13,100 nt of DNA from Sulfurospirillum sp. UBA1314 (GCA_002307095.1 DBTO01000093.1:7512-20611); one strand, 5' to 3'. Positions 7,407-13,080 are shown, counted from the stretch's first letter. Notes: generated by a model not told the origin, from the letters alone. Numbers and translations: made by a program.

Positions 7407-9054
7407 GTCCCAAAAACTGATGCTCTCTTTAATGGCACTCAGCATTTTTGCAGTACTGCTCGCTTTTGGGTATTTACGCATTACGCCAAAGATCATTGAT
7501 CTGCCGACGTACCACGCCCTTTTAGACAGCGGAAGCATCAAAAAAGCCAAAGTCGAAGAGAACGAAGTGTTTCTTTATGGCATCAACGATCAGTTTGTCA
7601 TCATCAAAGACGGCATCGACATTGGCGCACTGCTTAAAAAAGTGCCCATTGAAGTGCAACGCTCCAATCCATTTTTTGAAGATCTAATCATTTTAGGCAT
7701 GCTTGGAAGTCTGCTGTTTGCACTTGTTTTTTATGCACGCAAAAAACGCGCCGAAGATGTTAAAAAAGAGCAAGAGACCAACCAAAAAGCCTACGCCAAT
7801 TATGATCCGTTTATGAGCAGCATCATCAGACCTGTAAGAGCCAACGTGAGCTTCAAAGACGTGGCAGGCATCCAAGATGTCAAAGAAGAGCTTGAAGAGA
7901 TCGTCGATTTTCTTAAAAATCCTGCACGTTACAAACGCTATGGCATCACGCTTCCCAAAGGTGTGCTTTTAGTAGGTCCTCCAGGCGTGGGTAAGACGAT
8001 GATCGCCAAAGCCGTCGCAGGCGAGGCGAGTGTGCCATTCTTCTACCAAAGTGGCGCGACCTTTGTACAGATTTACGTGGGCATGGGTGCGAAGCGGGTT
8101 AAAGAGCTTTTCTCCCAAGCCAAAGCCAATGCCCCTTCCATCATCTTTATCGACGAAATTGACGCTGTTGGGCGTGCGCGTGGTGGCATGCGCAACGATG
8201 AGCGCGAATCAACGCTCAACCAACTGCTCACCGAGATGGACGGCTTTGAAGACAGCAGTGGCGTCATCGTCATCGCCGCGACCAATAAAATCGACATCAT
8301 CGACGAGGCACTGCTTCGCTCAGGCAGGTTTGACAGGCGCATCTTCATCTCATTGCCCGATAAAAACGATCGTTTAGAGATCTTAAAAGCCTACATGCGT
8401 AACAAACCCACCGAAGTGGACTTAGAATCCCTCGCCAATATGAGCGTCGGCTTTAGTGGCGCAGCGCTGGCAACCTTTGTCAACGAAGCTGCGATTAACG
8501 CGCTTCGCAGAGGCTCAACCATCCTAGAGCTGGGCGACTTTGTAGCCGTGCGCCAAAAAGTCATAATGGGTAAGAAAAAAGTGCTCAGTTTTTCCGACGA
8601 AGAGAAGAAAATCCAAGCGCTCTACCAAGCCGCAAAAGCGCTGTGCGCGTACTGGTTTGAGATAGACTTTGACAAAATCACCATCGTCAATGACCGCCTC
8701 AAAGACATCGACCGTGAGATCGAGTCAAAAACGCAAATGCTCTCAAAGATCAAGGTTTACCTTGCAGGCATGGTCGCCACCAAAATCGCTTACAATGAAA
8801 AATTTACCAACGCCACCGAAGATTTAGAGCGAGCGACCACCATTGCCAAAGAGATGGTCGAAGTCTATGGCATGGGCGAAAAGCTCATACCGTATGAAAA
8901 TGATGTTTTGATCATCCTAGAAAACGCCCAAAAAGAGCTTGAACATTTTCTAGAAGGAATGAACAGCGTTTTAGAGAAAATATCGCACGAACTCTACAGT
9001 GTTGAGAGTATCTCCAAAGTACGCCTTAAAGCCATCATCGATGAAGTTCTTTAG
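7393..9054 (+). CDS. FtsH-like membrane AAA+ ATPase with degenerate (pseudo)protease domain
   Basis: The product is 553 residues with FtsH layout. Membrane segments lie at about 9-27 and 97-114, flanking a small periplasmic domain. The AAA+ module starts near 152 (VSFKDVAGI) and is complete: Walker A GPPGVGKT (195-202), pore loop Tyr228-Val-Gly, Walker B IIFIDEID (250-257), sensor Asn298, and arginine fingers Arg312 and Arg315 (SGRFDRR). The M41 peptidase part is altered. Where FtsH has HEAGH this protein has YQAAK (411-415), losing both zinc histidines and the catalytic Glu. The later TEDLERAT (475-482), carrying the third zinc ligand Asp477, is kept. The segment between these marks is shortened. 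It should therefore hydrolyse ATP and remodel or unfold membrane proteins without cutting them, unless it pairs with an active FtsH; this is inference. It overlaps mtaB and bioV by 14 bases each. A similar second FtsH-like gene follows mtaB in Helicobacter, as I recall. Confidence 0.9.
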   Translation: MRTFKSQKLMLSLMALSIFAVLLAFGYLRITPKIIDLPTYHALLDSGSIKKAKVEENEVFLYGINDQFVIIKDGIDIGALLKKVPIEVQRSNPFFEDLIILGMLGSLLFALVFYARKKRAEDVKKEQETNQKAYANYDPFMSSIIRPVRANVSFKDVAGIQDVKEELEEIVDFLKNPARYKRYGITLPKGVLLVGPPGVGKTMIAKAVAGEASVPFFYQSGATFVQIYVGMGAKRVKELFSQAKANAPSIIFIDEIDAVGRARGGMRNDERESTLNQLLTEMDGFEDSSGVIVIAATNKIDIIDEALLRSGRFDRRIFISLPDKNDRLEILKAYMRNKPTEVDLESLANMSVGFSGAALATFVNEAAINALRRGSTILELGDFVAVRQKVIMGKKKVLSFSDEEKKIQALYQAAKALCAYWFEIDFDKITIVNDRLKDIDREIESKTQMLSKIKVYLAGMVATKIAYNEKFTNATEDLERATTIAKEMVEVYGMGEKLIPYENDVLIILENAQKELEHFLEGMNSVLEKISHELYSVESISKVRLKAIIDEVL

Positions 9055-9550
9055 TGGATTTTGCCTTGCAAACGAGCAAGAGCTTTTCACTCCGTACTTA
9101 AACCAAAGCGATTTCACCGTCGCTGGGTTTAGCTACGGAGCCATTAAAGCTTACGAATACGCCTTTACATGTAAAGAGCGCATCGACACCCTCCAACTCT
9201 TTTCACCTGCCTTTTTTGGGGACAAAGACGCTAAATTTAAAAAACTTCAAACGCTCTCTTTTTCCAAAAATAGCGATCTTTATACACAAAATTTTATGCA
9301 AAATTGTGTGTATCCTTCCACGTTTGACCTACAACCTTTTTTTCAAAAAGGAACTCTTGAAGAGCTGGGTGAGCTTTTACACTACACATGGGATGATGAG
9401 CGTTTACGCACTTTAAAAGAGCGAGGCGTAAACATCGAAGTCTACGTAGGCGAATCTGACACTATCGTCAACGCTTTACATGTAAAAGATTTCTTCGTAC
9501 CATATGCAAGCGTTTACTACCTCAAACGAGTAGGGCATATCTTAAAATGA
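9041..9550 (+). CDS. bioV: Pimeloyl-ACP methyl ester esterase, BioV type
   Basis: This small alpha/beta hydrolase probably cleaves the methyl ester of pimeloyl-ACP to close the BioC-dependent branch of biotin synthesis, as described for H. pylori BioV. The product is 169 residues, shorter than BioH (about 255). The opening MKFFSGFCLANEQELF resembles the BioV start. The nucleophile is Ser31 in AGFSYGA, the acid is probably Asp140 in GESDTIV, and the base is His166 in VGHILK at the extreme C-terminus. I chose the ATG at 9041, inside the end of the FtsH-like gene (14-base overlap), because it fits the family start; an ATG at 8999 would add 14 residues. The stop overlaps the next ATG as ATGA. No other biotin gene is in the window. 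Two copies of the iterated palindrome lie inside. The alternative is an alpha/beta hydrolase of another specificity. Confidence 0.82.
   Translation: MKFFSGFCLANEQELFTPYLNQSDFTVAGFSYGAIKAYEYAFTCKERIDTLQLFSPAFFGDKDAKFKKLQTLSFSKNSDLYTQNFMQNCVYPSTFDLQPFFQKGTLEELGELLHYTWDDERLRTLKERGVNIEVYVGESDTIVNALHVKDFFVPYASVYYLKRVGHILK
9163..9176. repeat. Iterated palindrome copy 6, CTTTACATGTAAAG
   Basis: A full 14-base palindrome inside bioV, read TTT ACA TGT AAA (Phe-Thr-Cys-Lys). Confidence 0.8.
9475..9486. repeat. Iterated palindrome copy 7, TTTACATGTAAA
   Basis: A 12-base palindrome inside bioV, 300 bases after copy 6, read TTA CAT GTA AAA (Leu-His-Val-Lys). Confidence 0.8.
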
Positions 9551-9909
9551 TGCAACCCTTAGATGAAGCCGCCGTTTTTAAACGCTTACAAGAACCTTCC
9601 CCGCGTGCTTTTTTCCTTCTTTTCTACACCACCCAATGCAGTCAATGCAAAATCGCCCATGCAAGACTAGAACGCATCATGCAAAAGGGAACTTTTGAAG
9701 TGGACTTTTTTACATGTAATCTTGATGAAGCGCCCAAAGTAAGTGAGCATTTTGGCATTCGCGCTGTGCCAGTGTGTATGACATATGACCAAAAAGGTGA
9801 GCAACATAGGGTTGAATACGCTCTCAAATCCGAAGCGGTTTACGAGAGCATGGTGTTGGGAGTTAATACACAAAAAGGCAATCCAAAGTCACGGTTGTTG
9901 GGGTTTTGA
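9547..9909 (+). CDS. Thioredoxin-fold protein with CSQC active site
   Basis: The product is 120 residues, the usual size of a single thioredoxin domain. FLLFYTTQCSQCKIAHARLE (residues 23-42) is the active-site strand and helix, with the redox pair Cys31/Cys34. The usual Trp before the first Cys is replaced (TQC), and CSQC departs from the WCGPC of true thioredoxins. IRAVPV (71-76) supplies the cis-proline Pro75. There is no signal peptide or membrane segment, so it is probably cytosolic. It may act as a specialised thiol-disulphide reductase; no partner can be named. It is coupled to bioV by an ATGA overlap and is last in the seven-gene run. One copy of the iterated palindrome lies at 9710-9719. 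Confidence 0.85.
   Translation: MMQPLDEAAVFKRLQEPSPRAFFLLFYTTQCSQCKIAHARLERIMQKGTFEVDFFTCNLDEAPKVSEHFGIRAVPVCMTYDQKGEQHRVEYALKSEAVYESMVLGVNTQKGNPKSRLLGF
9710..9719. repeat. Iterated palindrome copy 8, TTACATGTAA
   Basis: A 10-base palindrome inside the thioredoxin-like gene, read TTT ACA TGT AAT (Phe-Thr-Cys-Asn). Confidence 0.75.
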
Positions 9910-9913
9910 TGCT

Positions 9914-9925
9914 TTTACATGTAAA
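9914..9925. repeat. Iterated palindrome copy 9, TTTACATGTAAA
   Basis: A 12-base palindrome in the 52-base gap between the convergent thioredoxin-like and membrane protein genes. A run of seven T follows at 9942-9948, too far away for a standard intrinsic terminator formed by this stem. Confidence 0.8.
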
Positions 9926-9961
9926 GAAAGTTAAAGACATCTTTTTTTCAACCATTGCCCA

Positions 9962-10312
9962 CTAAATCTTCCAGTGTATTTGTAATTTTGATATCAATAT
10001 ATCACCATATCCTGATAAAGCTGTGCCTACAATGATATAGAGTAAGGAAACGATTTTATATATATTGTCATAATACATTATTAAATCACCATCAATTACT
10101 TCAAAGCGCTCTTTTATTACATCTCGATAACTTATATATGCACCAATTATAATAATTAAATTTCCAATACGCTGAGTATATGTCTGTGTTGAGTAAGTAA
10201 AATCAGCATATATGGATACTCCTAATGCAACTGCACCGATAAAGGCAGGCACAAATAGATGCAATAATTTAGATCTAAGTGCTTCATTAATAGAATCTTT
10301 TGATTTTTCCAT
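9962..10312 (-). CDS. Small membrane protein of unknown function
   Basis: I do not recognise this protein. It has 116 residues. A charged N-terminus is followed by three likely membrane helices at about 17-36 (LHLFVPAFIGAVALGVSIYA), 48-62 (RIGNLIIIIGAYISY) and 86-104 (KIVSLLYIIVGTALSGYGD). An acidic/basic loop (RDVIKERFEVIDGD) lies between the second and third. The DNA is far richer in A+T than its neighbours: rows 10021-10140 contain 33 G or C of 120 by my count. It is convergent with the thioredoxin-like gene, 52 bases away, and lies 92 bases downstream of hepT on the same strand. The ribosome-binding site is weak (ATGGAA). A minus-strand TATAAT (10350-10345) could be its own -10 box. A recently acquired accessory gene is likely. 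Confidence 0.6.
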   Translation of the reverse strand: MEKSKDSINEALRSKLLHLFVPAFIGAVALGVSIYADFTYSTQTYTQRIGNLIIIIGAYISYRDVIKERFEVIDGDLIMYYDNIYKIVSLLYIIVGTALSGYGDILISKLQIHWKI

Positions 10313-10330
10313 ACTTGTTTTCCATTTTGA

Positions 10331-10355
10331 GATAATAGAATATGATTATATTATC
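10331..10355. repeat. A+T-rich inverted repeat upstream of the small membrane protein
   Basis: GATAATA (10331-10337) and TATTATC (10349-10355) form a 7-base inverted repeat around an 11-base spacer, followed by five T on the plus strand. No plus-strand gene precedes it, so it is not an obvious terminator. It covers the candidate -10 box of the minus-strand membrane protein gene, so it could be an operator or a chance product of the A+T-rich DNA. Confidence 0.35.
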
Positions 10356-10404
10356 TTTTTAACATAAGATAACATTAAAACAGAAGTATGGGAGAACTAA
10401 ACTT

Positions 10405-10758
10405 TTAACTCTTGTCCCTACTCAGCTCTTTTTTCATCATTTCTATTTGGGTTTTAAGTAGCGGAAACTGTTCGGTAATCACTTTCCACACAATCTCTTC
10501 ATCAATATCAAAGTACCAGTGGATAAGCTTATCTCGCATTTTTGCCATAAGTGACCATGGAATTTGAAGATAGTTTGAGGCTATTTCGTTGGGGATTTGC
10601 TTGGTGGCTTCGCCGATAACCTCGATTTCACGCACACAGGCACTCACCGTTTTATCATCTGCTTTAAAACTTTCAAAGTCATAACCAGCTGTAAATGTCT
10701 CAATTTTATGGATACTTTTTAGGATGTCATCAAGGTACAAAATATAATTGCGTTTCAT
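10405..10758 (-). CDS. hepT: HepT-like HEPN ribonuclease toxin
   Basis: The product is 117 residues, helical, of the HepT/DUF86 family. The signature is RX4HXY at Arg75-His80-Tyr82 (MRDKLIHWYFD). Arg and His form the HEPN ribonuclease centre, and Tyr82 is the residue that MntA antitoxins AMPylate in studied systems. The conserved helix VREIEVIGEATKQIP (42-56) is typical of the family. All key residues are intact, so the toxin should be functional. The start overlaps the end of mntA as ATGA, so the antitoxin is translated first. Known HepT toxins cleave RNA (tRNA ends in at least one case) when not modified; the target here is unknown. Confidence 0.9.
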   Translation of the reverse strand: MKRNYILYLDDILKSIHKIETFTAGYDFESFKADDKTVSACVREIEVIGEATKQIPNEIASNYLQIPWSLMAKMRDKLIHWYFDIDEEIVWKVITEQFPLLKTQIEMMKKELSRDKS

Positions 10759-11048
10759 ACCGCAATCGCTTCTTTAAGAATGCTTTGCGAGAGTTCTGCT
10801 CGTAGTTTTCGCATAGGAACTAAGTCAACATTTTTACCTAATGCACTTTTGAGTTTTTCTTCGAGTTCGATAAAGGTCAATAAATCAGGCATTTGTGAAA
10901 AATCCACAAGAATATCTATATCACTTTTCTCGGTGGCTTCATCCCGTGCCATTGAGCCAAAAAGGGCGAGTGATGTGATGTGATAATGTTGTGCAAGTTC
11001 TATCTTTAAATCAGATAATTGTTGTAAAATTTGCTCTTTTTCATACAT
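10755..11048 (-). CDS. mntA: MntA-like minimal nucleotidyltransferase antitoxin
   Basis: The product is 97 residues with the complete minimal nucleotidyltransferase signature: Gly31-Ser32, ten residues, then Asp43-x-Asp45 (GSMARDEATEKSDIDILVDF, 31-50), and the third carboxylate Asp75 (NVDLVP). MntA antitoxins neutralise HepT by transferring AMP from ATP to its tyrosine. The gene is first in a two-gene operon with a 4-base overlap into hepT. An AGGAG ribosome-binding site (11061-11057) lies eight bases before the ATG. The pair sits between the accessory membrane protein and the oxidoreductase, and probably arrived by horizontal transfer. Confidence 0.9.
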   Translation of the reverse strand: MYEKEQILQQLSDLKIELAQHYHITSLALFGSMARDEATEKSDIDILVDFSQMPDLLTFIELEEKLKSALGKNVDLVPMRKLRAELSQSILKEAIAV

Positions 11049-11056
11049 CGCAACAT

Positions 11057-11084
11057 CTCCTAAACTTTAAATATCATTGTACCA
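11057..11084 (-). promoter_or_regulatory. Promoter and ribosome-binding site of mntA-hepT
   Basis: On the minus strand an extended -10 box TGGTACAAT (11084-11076), preceded by a T-rich stretch, lies about 28 bases before the mntA start codon, and AGGAG (11061-11057) serves as ribosome-binding site. This fits the Campylobacterota housekeeping promoter type (strong extended -10, no -35). Confidence 0.45.
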
Positions 11085-11120
11085 AAAATATAGCCTGCCA
11101 TTATTTATCTTCCAACTATT

Positions 11121-12116
11121 TCACTCAAACCAAACTTTTGAAATCAACTCATACGACCTTATCCTCTCCTCTGGATTATAGATCATAGAGCTTATCATCA
11201 CTTCGTTGGCACCTGTTCGCAGAGTAAGGCTTTCCAGTTTTTCTTTCACAAAGGCTGGCGTTCCCCATATGGACTCTCGTGTTTTATGTCGTATGCTTTT
11301 TTCTTCCCATGCTTCCCATAAACGACTCATATCGTGTGTGGGTTTGCATAACGGGCTATTATCACCACGTTGGAGATGCAGAAACTTTTGAAGTTCGCTT
11401 GTCGCTAAGTAGTGGGCTTGCTCCGTTGTTTCGGCACAGACGACATTGATGCAGATGATGATGCAAGGCTCTTTTAACGAAGATGAGGGCTTAAAGTTGG
11501 CACGGTAAAGTCTTATGGCATCTTCCATGTCATCCGGTGCAAAGTGGGAGGCAAATGCAAAAGGCAATCCCTTTTCTGCTGCTAATTGTGCGCTAAATGT
11601 ACTAGACCCAAGCAACCAGATGGGGATGTCGAGTCCGTATCCTGGGACGGCTTTGATGCCTTTTGTGCCTGCTTGGTCCGATAAAAAGTATTGCAACTGC
11701 TCAAGCATCCTAGGAAAATCTGAACCGTCATTGGTGATGTCGCGTCTAAGGGCAAGCATGGTTTGTCTGTCCGTCCCCGGAGCTCTGCCTAAACCCAAAT
11801 CGATTCTATGTGGATACAAAGACTCTAATGTTCCAAATTGCTCAGCGATCACGAGTGGCGCATGGTTGGGGAGCATAATGCCGCCAGAGCCTATCCGAAT
11901 CGTTTTGGTTTTTGCGCCAATATAACTCAATACGACTGAGGTTGCGGCACTCGCAATGCCACTAAAATTATGATGTTCTGCGACCCAGTAACGTCTATAT
12001 CCAAACGCTTCAACCCCTTGGGCTAGTTTGGTACTGTTTTCTATGGCTTGCGCTATGGTGAAGCCTTCTCCTACGGGGATTAAATCTAGGACCGATAAGG
12101 GTATTTTATTGGACAT
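11121..12116 (-). CDS. LLM-class flavin-dependent oxidoreductase, YhbW/MsnO8-like
   Basis: The product is 331 residues, the family's usual length. It is a luciferase-like TIM-barrel protein expected to use reduced FMN and oxygen; the substrate is unknown. Visible marks are LSVLDLIPVGEG near the N-terminus, YWVAEHHNFSGIASAATS (43-60), GSGGIMLPNHAPLVIAEQFG (77-96), RIDLGLGRAPGTD (104-116), WLLGSS in the middle and LPFAFASHFAPDD after it. These match E. coli YhbW as I recall it. I chose the ATG at 12116, preceded by GGAGAG at a good distance and aligned with the YhbW start; an ATG at 12128 would add four residues and has a weaker site. It is a single-gene unit facing away from the pseudouridine synthase, 72 bases after mntA-hepT begins upstream of its 3' end. 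Confidence 0.92.
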   Translation of the reverse strand: MSNKIPLSVLDLIPVGEGFTIAQAIENSTKLAQGVEAFGYRRYWVAEHHNFSGIASAATSVVLSYIGAKTKTIRIGSGGIMLPNHAPLVIAEQFGTLESLYPHRIDLGLGRAPGTDRQTMLALRRDITNDGSDFPRMLEQLQYFLSDQAGTKGIKAVPGYGLDIPIWLLGSSTFSAQLAAEKGLPFAFASHFAPDDMEDAIRLYRANFKPSSSLKEPCIIICINVVCAETTEQAHYLATSELQKFLHLQRGDNSPLCKPTHDMSRLWEAWEEKSIRHKTRESIWGTPAFVKEKLESLTLRTGANEVMISSMIYNPEERIRSYELISKVWFE

Positions 12117-12307
12117 ATTTCTCTCCATTTAAAAGCAAGTTCTCCCACTATAGTCAAATAAAATTAGAGTAACGTTACCCCAAAATCTAACGTTTGAAAT
12201 TTCAGCTCTTTCAATTTTGAAAAACGAGAACTTTAGATGGCGATTTCAGGCTATTACTTATATAATGTTCAGTTAAAGATTATCGATAACCCCAAGGAAT
12301 CCACCTA
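12117..12307. promoter_or_regulatory. Divergent regulatory region between the oxidoreductase and the pseudouridine synthase
   Basis: This 191-base region holds no gene I can see. On the minus strand TATAGT (12152-12147) is a likely -10 box for the oxidoreductase, about 30 bases before its start codon. On the plus strand TATAAT (12261-12266) is a perfect -10 box for the pseudouridine synthase, with AAGGAA (12294-12299) as its ribosome-binding site. No clear -35 boxes are visible. A perfect palindrome lies near the expected -35 position of the oxidoreductase promoter (separate entry). Confidence 0.5.
12169..12178. promoter_or_regulatory. Candidate operator palindrome GTAACGTTAC
   Basis: This perfect 10-base palindrome lies 16 bases upstream of the minus-strand TATAGT box, so it overlaps the -35 region of the oxidoreductase promoter, where a repressor would block RNA polymerase. 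A partial copy (AACGTTT, near 12189-12195) follows. No regulator gene is adjacent. Confidence 0.35.
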
Positions 12308-12886
12308 ATGAATAGCACACCAAACGATTCCAAAGAACTGTTTGCCCTCAACAAACCAAAAGGGTATCTGGTCACGCGTTCGGATGATCTTGGGCGCAAA
12401 ACCGTTTATGATCTCTTGCCTGCGTGGGCTTTTAGCGACGGTTGGATGCCCATCGGACGGCTTGATCTAGAATCGAAGGGGCTTTTACTCTTTACGACCA
12501 ACAGCAAAATAAACCACGCCTTGACCACCCCTCAAAAGTGCATCAAGGTCTATGAGATTTGGGTGCGGGGTCACGTGAGCGATGAACATATCGCAGAGGC
12601 GTTAAAAGGGGTTCAAAGCCCAGAGGGTTTGCTCAAAGCGCTTGAAGTTGAAAAAGTGGGCATAGGTGGTGCGAAAACAAAACTTAAGGTTAAAATTGAC
12701 GAAGGGAAAAATCGGCATATCCGAAGGCTTTTTGGAGCGTTGAAAGACCCGAAATTTGGCACGCCTTTAAAGGTTTTAGAGTTGAGTCGAGTGAGCATCG
12801 GCAGTTTTAAACTCGACATCGAAAGCGGAAAGTGGCGTTTTCTCTCACAAGAAGAAGCGAAACTGCTCATGAAAAATCTTGATTAA
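12308..12886 (+). CDS. RsuA/RluB/E-family pseudouridine synthase, short form without S4 domain
   Basis: The enzyme isomerises a uridine in ribosomal RNA to pseudouridine. The 192-residue product opens with FALNKPKGYLVTRSDDLGRKT (motif I region). It has the catalytic motif GRLDLESKGLLLFT (50-63) with Asp53, the conserved Tyr82 (KVYEIWV), and EGKNRHIRRLF (132-142). No N-terminal S4 RNA-binding domain is present, as in E. coli RluE (23S rRNA) and unlike RsuA or RluB. The closest guess is RluE-like, but the site cannot be fixed from sequence. The ATG at 12308 has AAGGAA nine or so bases upstream. It is a single-gene unit facing the tRNA at the right edge and followed by two copies of the iterated palindrome in an inverted arrangement. 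Confidence 0.9.
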   Translation: MNSTPNDSKELFALNKPKGYLVTRSDDLGRKTVYDLLPAWAFSDGWMPIGRLDLESKGLLLFTTNSKINHALTTPQKCIKVYEIWVRGHVSDEHIAEALKGVQSPEGLLKALEVEKVGIGGAKTKLKVKIDEGKNRHIRRLFGALKDPKFGTPLKVLELSRVSIGSFKLDIESGKWRFLSQEEAKLLMKNLD

Positions 12887-12895
12887 CACAAAGCG

Positions 12896-12905
12896 TTACA
12901 TGTAA
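12896..12905. repeat. Iterated palindrome copy 10, TTACATGTAA
   Basis: A 10-base palindrome in the gap after the pseudouridine synthase. It forms the left half of the inverted pair described separately. Confidence 0.75.
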
Positions 12906-12937
12906 AGATTGAACGACTCAAAAATCTTTACATGTAA
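12896..12937. repeat. Inverted pair of iterated palindromes, 15-base perfect stem
   Basis: TTACATGTAAAGATT (12896-12910) is exactly complementary to AATCTTTACATGTAA (12923-12937), with a 12-base loop. It lies ten bases after the pseudouridine synthase stop. The RNA could form a long hairpin, but no run of T follows, so it is at most an atypical or processing-type terminator. Confidence 0.7.
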
Positions 12938-12939
12938 AG
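12926..12939. repeat. Iterated palindrome copy 11, CTTTACATGTAAAG
   Basis: A full 14-base palindrome in the same gap, centre 32 bases after that of copy 10. It forms the right half of the inverted pair. Confidence 0.8.
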
Positions 12940-13080
12940 GCAAAATCAAGAAAAATTCGTCTCATGTTTTAAATATAGCAATCACTGAATACTTTCAATT
13001 GGCATTAATCTAAGTAAAGATAGAATTTCGCTCGAAAGGTATTAGGTGGCTCGTTTGCACCATAATATTTAACATAATTT

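Noticed and set aside
8030..8377. Open frames on both strands inside the FtsH-like gene
   Set aside because: They are low-complexity Ser/Lys-rich shadows of the well-supported AAA+ coding frame.
9914..9948. Intrinsic terminator made of palindrome copy 9 and the T7 run
   Set aside because: The stem ends about 16 bases before the T run, and the only hairpin directly before it has four base pairs. Termination here is plausible but not supported by structure.
10331..10360. Plus-strand intrinsic terminator (A+T stem followed by T5)
   Set aside because: The nearest plus-strand gene ends more than 400 bases upstream, and the stem has a single G-C pair at its end; it is kept only as an inverted repeat.
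1100..12939. Palindromes as CRISPR repeats or insertion-sequence ends
   Set aside because: Spacing is irregular from tens of bases to 3 kb, there are no spacers or Cas genes, and no transposase is flanked by them.
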